Assembly: GCF_006547145.1 (NCBI RefSeq) | Contig: NZ_CP041244.1 | Coordinates: forward strand, 3,906,001 to 3,970,000 | Direction of reading: 5' to 3' | DNA length: 64,000 nucleotides | Origin: Actinomadura sp. WMMA1423 | GTDB taxonomy: Bacteria; Actinomycetota; Actinomycetes; Streptosporangiales; Streptosporangiaceae | Translations under genes and position numbers: made by a program | Shown here: positions 39,145 through 47,393 of the stretch, one piece after another | Layout: each line of letters begins with the position of its first letter | How positions within the stretch are numbered: the first letter of the stretch is position 1 | The notes under the pieces: model-generated | The model's input: only the letters and a program-made list of their open reading frames with translations | The model's database searches: none | What the model was told of the DNA's origin: nothing

Positions 39145-40341
39145 TCAGCGGTGGGCGGGGAAGCCGTGGGTCCGGGCGGCGAGGACGGTCGCGAGGACCG
39201 GCGCGAGGAGCGCGAGGGTGCTCCAGGCGAGCGATGTGGAGCCGGAAACGTGCAGCAGGACGCCTCCGGCGATTCCGCCGCCGGCCATGGCGACGTTCCA
39301 GAGGGTGACGAGCATGGCCTGCGCCGCGTCGGCCGCGTCGCCGCCCGCGTCCCCGGCGGCGGTCTGGAGCAGGGTGGGCGCGCCGCCCCAGCCGAGGCCC
39401 CACAGCACCACGGCGGCGTAGACGAGGACGGGGACGTCCGCCCACAGCGCGAGGACGGCGGCGGCAGCGGCGACCAGCAGCGTCCCGGCGACCATGAGCG
39501 CGCGCAGGCGGCGGTGGATGTGCGCGCCGACCACCCAGATGCCGGCCAGGGACGCCGCCCCGAAGGCCAGCAGCACGCGGTCGGTGGACGCGCCCATCCC
39601 GAGCCCGTCGAGGATCGCGGCGATGTAGGTGTAGAGGATCGTGTGGGCGAGGACGAACACGAGCGTCACGAACAGCACGGCCGCGACCCCGGGGACGCGC
39701 AGGACGTTTCCGCCGCCCGTCCGCTCCCCCGCGCGGCGCCCGGGGAAGTCCGGGACGGACGCGGCGATCCAGCCGAGCAGGACGACGGTCAGCCCGGTCA
39801 TGGTCAGGAACGCGGCCTGCCAGCCGAGGGCCGAGCCGAGGAACGTCCCGGCCGGGACGCCGAGGGACAGCGCGACCGGGATGCCCGCCATGGCGACGGC
39901 GATCGCGCGTCCTTCCAGGTGCGCGGGCACGAGGCGGCGGGCGTACCCGGCGAGCAGCGCCCAGGCGAGGCCTGCCGCGACCCCGGCGGCGAACCGGGCC
40001 GCCATGGTCAGCACGTAGTGGGTCGACAGCGCCGTGACGGTGTTGGCGACGGCGAACCCCGCGACGGTCGTCAGCAGGAGGCGGCGGCGCCGCCAGCCGG
40101 CGGTCGCGGCGGTCAGCGGGACGGCGGTCAGCGCCGTGCCGATCGCGTAGATCGTCACGGTCTGACCGGTCGCTGACTCGCCGACGTGCAGGCTCGCGCT
40201 CATCGCGGGCAGCAGCCCGGCGGGAAGCGTCTCGGTCAGGCTCGTGATGAAGACCGCCGTCGCCAGCGCCAGCAGCGCCGGCAGGGGAAGCCCCCGGCCG
40301 GACCGTCCGGCCGGGGCGGTCGTTCTCTCCGCTGTTCGCAT
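39145..40341 (-). CDS. MFS transporter (DHA1, arabinose/chloramphenicol efflux-like)
   Basis: A 398-residue protein with 12 TM helices. Conserved pieces are TAVFITSLTETLPAGLLPAM in TM1, the motif A region GWRRRRLLLTTV, and FAAGVAAGLAWALLAGYARR. This fits the AraJ/Cml/CmlR DHA1 efflux group. It is divergent from an AfsR-like regulator with 11-bp direct repeats between them, and upstream of OYE and PPOX genes on its own strand. The SARP-type regulator may activate this three-gene unit; that is inference from the repeats. Confidence 0.88.
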   Translation of the reverse strand: MRTAERTTAPAGRSGRGLPLPALLALATAVFITSLTETLPAGLLPAMSASLHVGESATGQTVTIYAIGTALTAVPLTAATAGWRRRRLLLTTVAGFAVANTVTALSTHYVLTMAARFAAGVAAGLAWALLAGYARRLVPAHLEGRAIAVAMAGIPVALSLGVPAGTFLGSALGWQAAFLTMTGLTVVLLGWIAASVPDFPGRRAGERTGGGNVLRVPGVAAVLFVTLVFVLAHTILYTYIAAILDGLGMGASTDRVLLAFGAASLAGIWVVGAHIHRRLRALMVAGTLLVAAAAAVLALWADVPVLVYAAVVLWGLGWGGAPTLLQTAAGDAGGDAADAAQAMLVTLWNVAMAGGGIAGGVLLHVSGSTSLAWSTLALLAPVLATVLAARTHGFPAHR

Positions 40342-40361
40342 GGTGCGACCGTGCCGGACGG

Positions 40362-40392
40362 CGCTTCGGAGGCGCTGACGGTCCGCTGACGG
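40362..40392. promoter_or_regulatory. 11-bp-period direct repeats, SARP-type activator site candidate
   Basis: CGCTGACGG occurs at 40373-40381 and 40384-40392, exactly 11 bp apart, and a partial copy (CGCTTCGG) starts at 40362, again 11 bp away. Direct repeats one helical turn apart are the known recognition pattern of SARP/AfsR DNA-binding domains, and a SARP gene starts 32 bp further on. Confidence 0.55.
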
Positions 40393-40423
40393 CCCGCGGG
40401 CGCTCGGCGGGTACCGTGCTGGC

Positions 40424-43400
40424 ATGCGGTTTGGCGTGCTCGGCCCGCTCACGGTGCGGGACGAAGAGGGGGCGCCGGTCCGGATCCCGGAGGCGAAGGT
40501 CCGGGCGCTGCTCGCCGATCTGCTGGTGCACGAGGGGCGGGCCGTTCCCGCCGACCGCCTCGTCCACGACCTGTGGGGCGACGACCTGCCCGGCAACCCC
40601 GCGAACGCGCTCCAGGCCAAGGTCTCCCAGCTGCGGCGCGCCCTCGGGCGTGACCGCGTGGTCCGCGAGGCGAACGGGTACCGGCTCCGCCTCGACGGCC
40701 CCGGCGACGAGGTCGACGCCGACCGCTTCCGCTCGCTGGCGGCGCGGGCGCGGGCGCTGACCGAGCCGAAGGAGCGCGCCGAACTGCTCACCGAGGCGCT
40801 GGGCCTGTGGCGCGGCGCGGCGTTCGCCGACTTCGCCGACGAGGAGTTCGCGCGGGCGGCGGCGGACCGGCTGGCCGACGAGCGCCTCGCGGTGCTGGAG
40901 GAGCGCGCCGAGGCCCGGCTCGGCGCGGGCGAGCACCTGCTGCTCGCCGGGGAGCTCGCCGGCCTGGTGGCCCGGCACCCGCTGCGGGAGCGGCTGCGGG
41001 CCGTCCAGATGCGGGCGCTGTACCGGTCGGGACGGCAGGGCGAGGCGCTCGCCGCCTACGCCGAGTTGCGCGAGGTGCTGGCGGACGAGCTCGGCCTCGA
41101 CCCGAGTCCCGAGCTGGCCGCGCTGCACGAGGCGATCCTGCGGCAGGACGCGGCGCTCGCCCCGCCGGAACCGGAGCGGCGTTCGAACCTGCCCGTCCCG
41201 CTCACCGGGCTGATCGGCCGGGACCGCTGCCTGGACGACGTCGAGCGCCTCCTCGGGACGGCGCGCCTGGTGACGCTGACCGGCCCGGGAGGGGTCGGCA
41301 AGACGCGGCTCGCGCTCGAAGCGGCCGCGCGGCTCACCGGGGACGGTTTCCCGGACGGGGTGTGGCTCGTCGAGCTGGCGGCCCGGCGCGGCGGCACCGC
41401 CGAGCTGGCGCAGGAGGTCTCGGCCGTGCTCGGGCTCCGCGACGACATGCCCGGCGCCCCCGCGGCCGGAGCACCGGAGGGCGACGGTGTGCGGCGGCTG
41501 TCGGCGGCGCTGCGCGGCAGGCGGATGCTGCTCGTCCTCGACAACTGCGAGCACGTGGTCGACCGGGCCGCCGAGCTGGCGGAGCTGCTGCTGCGCGGCG
41601 CGGCCGGCCTGCGGATCCTCGCCACCGGCCGCGAGCCGCTCGGGCTGACGGGCGAGACGGTGTACCTGGTCGAGCCGCTGCGGAAGGACGACGCCGTACG
41701 GCTGTTCGCCGACCGCGCCGCCGCGTCGGCGCCCGGCTTCGCCCTGGACGCCGACCGCGCGGCGGTCGCGGAGATCTGCCGGCGCCTCGACGGCATCCCG
41801 CTCGCGCTGGAGCTGGCGGCGACCCGCGTCCGTGCCCTCGGCGTGCGGGAGCTGGCGCGGCGCCTCACCGACCGCTTCGGCGTCCTCACCACGGGACCGC
41901 GCGGGGCGCCGGCCCGGCAGCGGACGCTGCGGGCGGTGATCGACTGGAGCTGGGAGCCGCTCGGCCCGGCCGAGCGCGCCGTGCTGCGCAGGCTCGCCGT
42001 GCACGTGGACGGCTGCGGCCTGGACGCGGCGGAGGCCGTCTGCGCGGGCGGCGACGTGCGCGAGGAGGACGTCCTCGACCTGCTCACCCGGCTGGTCGAC
42101 CGGTCGCTGGTCGTGATGGTGGACGGGCCGTCCGGTCCCCGCTACCGCCTTCTGGAGTCCGTGGCCGCGTACGCGGCGGAACGCCTGCGCGAGGCGGACG
42201 ACCTGGACGGCGCCCGCGACCGGCACCTGCGCCACTACCTCGACCTCGCCGAGCGGGCCGAGCCGCACCTGCGCGGGCCGGAGCAGCGGGCCTGGCTCGA
42301 CCGCCTCGACGCCGACGCGGCGAACCTGCGCGCCGCGCTGGAGGAGGCGCTGCGGCGCCCCGGCGCGGCGGAGGCGGTGCGCCTCGGCACGGCGCTGTGC
42401 TGGTGGTGGCTGCTGCGAGGCCGCCTGCACGAGGCGCGCCGCACGCTGTCGGCGGTGCTGGACGCGGCGCCGGAGGCGGCCGGGCTCCGCCTGCCGGCCG
42501 CGGCGTTCGCGCTGCTGACCGGCGACCGCTCGGCTCGGGGCGCGCAGGGCGAGGACGACATCGCGGACCCCGTCCGGCGGGGCCGAGCCCTGTGGCTCTA
42601 CGCGCACGGGCTCTACCACGCCGGGGACCCGGACGGCAGCGCGCGCGCCAACGAGCGCGCGCTGCGCCTGTTCGGCGAGGCGGGCGACCGCTGGGGCACC
42701 GCCGCCGCGCTCGGCCTGCGCGCGACGCTCGCACAGGTCCGGGGCCGCCTCGCCGCGATCGCGGACGCGGGCGGTCGCGCCGCCGCCCTGTTCGCCGAGC
42801 TCGGGGACGGATGGGGGCGGCTCCAGACCGTCTCGCCGCTCGCCATGCTCGCCGAGGTCGGCGGCGACTACGCGGCGGCGGAGCGGCTCCAGCGCGAGGG
42901 GCTGCGGATCGCCGAGGAGCTGGACCTGCGCGCGGAGGTCTCCGCGCGCCTGTCGGGCCTCGGTCGGCTGGCGCTGCTCGGCCGGGACTGGGACCGGGCG
43001 CGCGACCTGCACGAGCGGGCGCGGGCGATGGCCGTCGAGCAGGGCTACCGGTTCGGCGAGATGCACGCGCTGATGGGCCTGGCCCTCGGGGCGCGCCGCT
43101 CGGGCGACCTCGCCGGCGCGCGGGCGATCCTGCACCGCATCCGGGACGGGTACGACTCGTCCGAGATCGGGGAGCACCTCCTGGCCGCCGAGCTCGGCTT
43201 CGTCGCCGAGCTGGAAGGGGACGCCGCGCGGGCGCTCGCGCACCACACCCGCGGCCTGGGGATCGCCCGGTCGATCGGCGAACCCCGCGCGCTGGCCCTG
43301 TCCCTGGAGGGGCTGGCGGGCGCGGCGGCCCTGGCCGGCGACGCCGGGCGCGCCGCCGAACTGCTCGGCGCGGCGGACGCGTCCCGCCGGAGCGTGGACG

Positions 43401-43525
43401 CCCCGCTCCCGCCCGCCGAGCGAGGCGACGTCGACCGCGTCACCGCCGCCGCCACCGCCGCCTTGGGCGAGCGCGCCTTCACCGAGGCCTTCGCCCGAGG
43501 CACCCGAACGCGGGGCGAGACCTGA
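40424..43525 (+). CDS. AfsR/SARP-family regulator with BTAD, NB-ARC-type ATPase and TPR-like domains
   Basis: A 1033-residue protein. Residues ~1-90 form the OmpR-type winged helix (MRFGVLGPLTVRDEEGAPV, ANALQAKVSQLRRALGRDRV). Residues ~95-245 form the bacterial transcriptional activation domain (FRSLAARARALTEPKERAEL, ELREVLADELGLDPSPELAA). The ATPase has its P-loop TGPGGVGKTRL at about 285-295 and Walker B LLVLDNCEHV. The C-terminal third is helical repeats (about 620-1020). Such proteins activate antibiotic or efflux genes in response to nucleotide binding and phosphorylation. The likely local target is the divergent MFS gene, via the repeats at 40362-40392. Confidence 0.92.
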   Translation: MRFGVLGPLTVRDEEGAPVRIPEAKVRALLADLLVHEGRAVPADRLVHDLWGDDLPGNPANALQAKVSQLRRALGRDRVVREANGYRLRLDGPGDEVDADRFRSLAARARALTEPKERAELLTEALGLWRGAAFADFADEEFARAAADRLADERLAVLEERAEARLGAGEHLLLAGELAGLVARHPLRERLRAVQMRALYRSGRQGEALAAYAELREVLADELGLDPSPELAALHEAILRQDAALAPPEPERRSNLPVPLTGLIGRDRCLDDVERLLGTARLVTLTGPGGVGKTRLALEAAARLTGDGFPDGVWLVELAARRGGTAELAQEVSAVLGLRDDMPGAPAAGAPEGDGVRRLSAALRGRRMLLVLDNCEHVVDRAAELAELLLRGAAGLRILATGREPLGLTGETVYLVEPLRKDDAVRLFADRAAASAPGFALDADRAAVAEICRRLDGIPLALELAATRVRALGVRELARRLTDRFGVLTTGPRGAPARQRTLRAVIDWSWEPLGPAERAVLRRLAVHVDGCGLDAAEAVCAGGDVREEDVLDLLTRLVDRSLVVMVDGPSGPRYRLLESVAAYAAERLREADDLDGARDRHLRHYLDLAERAEPHLRGPEQRAWLDRLDADAANLRAALEEALRRPGAAEAVRLGTALCWWWLLRGRLHEARRTLSAVLDAAPEAAGLRLPAAAFALLTGDRSARGAQGEDDIADPVRRGRALWLYAHGLYHAGDPDGSARANERALRLFGEAGDRWGTAAALGLRATLAQVRGRLAAIADAGGRAAALFAELGDGWGRLQTVSPLAMLAEVGGDYAAAERLQREGLRIAEELDLRAEVSARLSGLGRLALLGRDWDRARDLHERARAMAVEQGYRFGEMHALMGLALGARRSGDLAGARAILHRIRDGYDSSEIGEHLLAAELGFVAELEGDAARALAHHTRGLGIARSIGEPRALALSLEGLAGAAALAGDAGRAAELLGAADASRRSVDAPLPPAERGDVDRVTAAATAALGERAFTEAFARGTRTRGET

Positions 43526-43528
43526 CTC

Positions 43529-44962
43529 TCACGCCCCGGAAAGGCCGGAGAGGTCTCGGGCGACGACCGTGTTGCGGTCGGTCGAGCGGTTCCCCAAGGA
43601 CAGCTGGGGCCACTGCCCCGACAGCTCCTGGCGGCTGCGCTCGCTCCAGGCGCGGGCCTCGTCGGCGCGGGTCTTGTAGAAGTTCAGGGCGTACCCGCCG
43701 GTGTGGACGCGCAGGAGCGTGAAACCGCCCGGGTACTCCTTCACCGCCCCGACCTCCTGCTGGACGACCCGGGGCGCGAGCGGGAACACCGACCGCTGGT
43801 TGCGGTGGGTGTGCCCCGCGTGGTGGAGGAACACCCCGGGTGCCCGGTTGTAGGCAGAAAGGATCCGCAGCGACTGGCCCGCGTCGAGGGAGTGGGCTCC
43901 GGTGATGGAGAGCGGGTCGTTCTCGGTGAAGAGCGGATGGTGGCCGAAGACGAGGGTGGGCCGCTCCGGCTCCTTCCTCAGCTCCGCCTCGAACCAGGCG
44001 TGCTGCTCCGCGGAGAGGCCGCCGGAGTCGCCGCCGTCGCCCGGCTTGTCGTAGGTGTCGAGGCCGATGACGCGCAGGCCCCGCAGGTCGCGGGAGAAGT
44101 AGGTCCGCCCGGACGGGGAGAAGGCGTCCCTGAAGCAGTCGTTCCCCTGGTGCTCGCCGGGACTGCACTCGCCGTACCGCGCCCCGGAATGGGCGCGGTC
44201 GTGGTTGCCGCGGGCGATCAGGTAGTCGTCGCCCAGGGTCCCGAAGGTGTCGAGGATGCCCTTGGCGCTCGCGAGGTCGGCGGGCGCCGCCTCGCTCGAG
44301 ATGTCCCCTGCCGCGAGAAGGTATCCGGCTCCCCTGGCCCGCGCGTCCGCGATCAGGGCCTTCGCCATCACCTCCGGGTAGGGCGGGTGGCCGGGCACCT
44401 GCTCGATGCCCTTGATCCAGGGAAGCTGCCCCACCAGCCCGGCGACGGTCTCGCCCAGGTGGAGGTCGTTGCAGAGGGCCACCGAGAAGAGGTGGCTGCC
44501 GGGGGGTGGTTGCGGGGTCGTGAACGCGAAGACGTCTCCGTAGGGCGTGCCTGCCGCTTGGCCTGCGGCCAGCCAGGTGGGCGCGGCGTCCCGTCCTCTG
44601 GAGCGGGCCCTGTAGTAGTACGTGCGGCCCGGCTCCAGGTCGGTCAGTTCGACGTAGTGGTACGGGGTGCCGGACGGGCCGTGGGCGACGCGGTCGAGGC
44701 GCGAGGGGTGCGTCCCGTAGAGGACCTCGGCGTCGGACGGCGCGGGCTGCATGCGTCCGAGGCCGTCGTCCGTTCCGGGGACGCCGGTGTACCAGGTGAG
44801 GACGGCCATGGTCTCAGTGACGGTGACCAGTTCGAGGTTCACCGGCTGGGCGTCGTCCGAAGCGCGCGCGGACGCCGACTCGACGGCGGGGAGGAGCGAG
44901 GCGCCCGCGACGACGGCGCTCCAGCGCAGGAGCGCCCGGCGGGAGGGCCGGCAGCAGATCAT
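43529..44962 (-). CDS. Tat-exported metallophosphoesterase with fibronectin-like N-domain
   Basis: About 477 residues. A twin-arginine signal is visible (SRRALLRWSAVVAGASLLPA, with S-R-R-x-L-L-R). A purple-acid-phosphatase-like beta domain follows (TMAVLTWYTGVPGTDD, YVELTDLEPGRTYYYRARS), then the calcineurin-like core with DLHLGE, AAGDIS, ARGNHDRAH, FGHHPLF and HAGHTHRN carrying the metal ligands. The product is thus a secreted or wall-associated phosphoesterase; the substrate is unknown. ATG 44962 begins right before the Tat motif; a frame extension to 45013 adds nothing recognisable. The stop is 3 nt from the SARP gene stop (convergent). Confidence 0.88.
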   Translation of the reverse strand: MICCRPSRRALLRWSAVVAGASLLPAVESASARASDDAQPVNLELVTVTETMAVLTWYTGVPGTDDGLGRMQPAPSDAEVLYGTHPSRLDRVAHGPSGTPYHYVELTDLEPGRTYYYRARSRGRDAAPTWLAAGQAAGTPYGDVFAFTTPQPPPGSHLFSVALCNDLHLGETVAGLVGQLPWIKGIEQVPGHPPYPEVMAKALIADARARGAGYLLAAGDISSEAAPADLASAKGILDTFGTLGDDYLIARGNHDRAHSGARYGECSPGEHQGNDCFRDAFSPSGRTYFSRDLRGLRVIGLDTYDKPGDGGDSGGLSAEQHAWFEAELRKEPERPTLVFGHHPLFTENDPLSITGAHSLDAGQSLRILSAYNRAPGVFLHHAGHTHRNQRSVFPLAPRVVQQEVGAVKEYPGGFTLLRVHTGGYALNFYKTRADEARAWSERSRQELSGQWPQLSLGNRSTDRNTVVARDLSGLSGA

Positions 44963-45080
44963 GATCGCTACGGTGGCAGCGACCGGCCCCCCGCACCAGA
45001 CCCAATCGGGCAACGTCCGATGAACCCGTCCGCCGGGGGCGAACCACCCCGAAACGGCCAGATCGGTTATGGCGGACCGA

Positions 45081-45797
45081 TCAGCTCATGACGGCCTGGA
45101 GGCGCTCCTCGCGCAGGCGCCCGGCCCACGAGTCGTCCAGCGGCGGCAGCTGCCGGCCAACGGCCCAGCCGAGCAGCAGGTCGGCGAGGCCGGGGTTGCG
45201 GACGAGCGCCGGCCCGTGCATGTAGGTGCCCAGGACCCGGCCGCTGTAGGCGCCCTCGAAGCCGTTGCCGTCGCCGTTGCCGATGCCGTGCACCACCTTC
45301 GCGAACGGGCGCGCGTTCGGCCCGATCTGCGTGACGCCCTGGTGGTTCTCGAAACCGGTGATGCGCGGGACGTTCAGCTCCGCCGCGACGTCGCCGACGA
45401 TCTCGCCCACGGCGCGCTGCTCGCCGCGGCCGGAGCGGATGTCGAGCAGGCCGAGGCCCGGGACGGGCTGGCCCTCCTCGCCGCCGAACTCGTGGCCGAG
45501 CAGCTGGTAGCCGGCGCACACCGCGAACACGACCGCGCCGGACTGGACGGCCCGCGCGAGCCCGCCGTCGCCCCGCAGCCGCTGCGCCGCGAGGATCTGC
45601 GGCCGGTCCTCGCCGCCGCCGAGCAGGTAGATGTCGCCGTCGGCGGGGACGTGCTCGTCCGACCGGAGGCTGACGGTCTCGGTGGGGATGCCGCGCAGCG
45701 CCGCGCGCCGCTCCAGGACGATCGTGTTGCCCTGGTCGCCGTAGGTGCTGAGCAGGTCCGGGTAGATCCAGACGATTTTGATGCGGTCAGACGACAC
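45081..45797 (-). CDS. gatD: Lipid II isoglutaminyl synthase glutaminase subunit GatD
   Basis: A 238-residue class I glutamine amidotransferase of the CobB/CobQ type. The nucleophile is Cys94 in VVFAVCAGYQLLG and the catalytic His is His194 in LGTYMHGPAL. It opens KIVWIYPDLLSTYGDQGNT, typical for GatD. With MurT it converts the D-Glu of the peptidoglycan stem peptide to D-isoglutamine using glutamine as ammonia donor, at the inner membrane face. It overlaps murT by 11 bp; the two are translationally coupled. Confidence 0.95.
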   Translation of the reverse strand: MSSDRIKIVWIYPDLLSTYGDQGNTIVLERRAALRGIPTETVSLRSDEHVPADGDIYLLGGGEDRPQILAAQRLRGDGGLARAVQSGAVVFAVCAGYQLLGHEFGGEEGQPVPGLGLLDIRSGRGEQRAVGEIVGDVAAELNVPRITGFENHQGVTQIGPNARPFAKVVHGIGNGDGNGFEGAYSGRVLGTYMHGPALVRNPGLADLLLGWAVGRQLPPLDDSWAGRLREERLQAVMS

Positions 45798-47037
45798 GGC
45801 CGTACCTCGTTCGGATGGTCTGGAAGGCGGTGTAGTTGGCGATCACGTCCAGGTGCCCGGGCGGGACGGCCATGACCGCCTGGTCGATGTCGTCCACCAC
45901 CGTGAAGGGCACCTCGGCGGCCTCCAGCCGGGCGGCGAGGTCGATGCGGCGCTCGCCGGTGACCCACACGGGGCGGCCCCGCAGGATGCGGTAGTCGACG
46001 TCCCACAGCCAGGACGTGTCGCGGCCGTCGGGCCCCTGCGCGTTGATCGACAGCGCGACCGGGCCCGGCGCGGGCTGCAGCACGTCGAACGCCTCCAGCC
46101 ACCCGGCGGGGTTCTTCGACAGCAGCAGCCGGATCGAGCGCCCCTGGTGCTCGACCGTCGTGTAGCGGCCGGCGACGGAGGTGACCTGCGACAGCAGTGG
46201 CAGGGCCTGCTCGGGCGGGACGCCGAACTGCGCCACCACCGCGAGGGCGATGAGCGCGTTCGAGCGGTTCGCGCGGCCGGGCAGGGACAGCCCCGCGAGC
46301 GAGTACGCGCGGCCGTCCGGGGCGGTGATCGTGTCGCCCTTGAGCGCCCAGTCGGGGCGGGGGCGGGAGAAGTGGCACTGCCGGCAGCGCCAGTCGCTGT
46401 CCTCGTCGGTGTCCTGCCGGTCGAGGGGGCCGCCGCACTCGGGGCAGCACCAGGAGTCCTCGCGCCAGTGCTGGCCCGCGGCGACCCACGTGACGCTCTT
46501 GGCGGTGGACGCGCCCCAGGTGACCAGTGGGTCGTCGCAGTTGGCGATGACGTGGCTGGTCGGGGACGCCTCCAGCGCGCGCCGCCACTTGCCGGCCAGC
46601 AGCCAGATCTCGGCGGCGCGGTCCATCTGGTCGCGGCTGAGGTTCATCAGCGCGACGACGTTCGCGCCGGTCTCCCTCAGGACCATCGGGACGTACTTCT
46701 CGTCGCACTCCAGCACGCCGTAGCGGGCGGACGGGGCGGACGCCAGCGCCGACACGTGCCCGGTCGGCATGTTCGCGCCGAACGCGTTGGTGGCGACCTC
46801 GCCGAGCGGTGTCATCGCCGAGGTGATCAGCCGGGTCGTCGTCGTCTTGCCGTTGGTGGCGCTGACGAGGACGAGCTTGCGGTCCTTGGCGAGCCTGGTC
46901 AGCAGCTCGGGGTCGAGCCGGAGGCCGACCCGGCCGCCGATCACCGAGCCGTCCCCGCGGCCTGCCATTCGGGACATCTTGGCGGCCGTACGACCGAGCG
47001 CGACGGCCAGCTGCGAACGCAGCGGAAGATCGCTCAT
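45787..47037 (-). CDS. murT: Lipid II isoglutaminyl synthase Mur-ligase subunit MurT
   Basis: A 416-residue Mur-ligase-like protein. The ATP-binding motif is SATNGKTTTTRL (residues 59-70). The central domain carries the MurT zinc ribbon: SWCCPECGGPLDR and WRCRQCHF. The C-terminal DUF1727 domain ends LDVIANYTAFQTIRTRYG. It activates the alpha-carboxyl of D-Glu in lipid II for amidation by GatD-derived ammonia. A perfect CRP-type TGTGA-N6-TCACA site lies 115 bp upstream. The operon appears to be just murT-gatD. Confidence 0.95.
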   Translation of the reverse strand: MSDLPLRSQLAVALGRTAAKMSRMAGRGDGSVIGGRVGLRLDPELLTRLAKDRKLVLVSATNGKTTTTRLITSAMTPLGEVATNAFGANMPTGHVSALASAPSARYGVLECDEKYVPMVLRETGANVVALMNLSRDQMDRAAEIWLLAGKWRRALEASPTSHVIANCDDPLVTWGASTAKSVTWVAAGQHWREDSWCCPECGGPLDRQDTDEDSDWRCRQCHFSRPRPDWALKGDTITAPDGRAYSLAGLSLPGRANRSNALIALAVVAQFGVPPEQALPLLSQVTSVAGRYTTVEHQGRSIRLLLSKNPAGWLEAFDVLQPAPGPVALSINAQGPDGRDTSWLWDVDYRILRGRPVWVTGERRIDLAARLEAAEVPFTVVDDIDQAVMAVPPGHLDVIANYTAFQTIRTRYGRVV

Positions 47038-47151
47038 GGACTCCGTCTTCTCTGGATGCGCCGGGAAACCGCTCCGAGCCTAGCCGCTGAGTGGGGCTTT
47101 CGCGGCGCGCCGGGCGGTTCGGGGGGCGTGCTCCGCACCACGGGTGCACAA

Positions 47152-47167
47152 TGTGAGCAGCATCACA
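47152..47167. promoter_or_regulatory. Perfect CRP-type site TGTGA-N6-TCACA
   Basis: TGTGA (47152-47156), GCAGCA, TCACA (47163-47167) in the 356-bp space between murT (minus, 115 bp away) and the zinc-ribbon protein gene (plus, 227 bp away). It matches the full symmetrical CRP consensus. The rest of 47038-47393 shows a TTGACC (47198-47203) but no other feature I can support. Confidence 0.6.
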
Positions 47168-47393
47168 GTGATCTCGGTAAACCAGCGACAGCAATCTTGA
47201 CCAGTACCGACATGTCGTGATTGCGTGCGACCTCCGACTGCGGTGCGCCGGATTCCCAACCACGCGTCCAAGAACGGCGTCACCCACTACTTTTGTCGGG
47301 AGCCCCGCTGGTGACCGCGGGGAGCGTGCCCGCCCCGGGCGGCGGGCCTGGATCGCAAGCGTGGGCAAGCGGCTATAAGGCGAGGTCTGAGCG

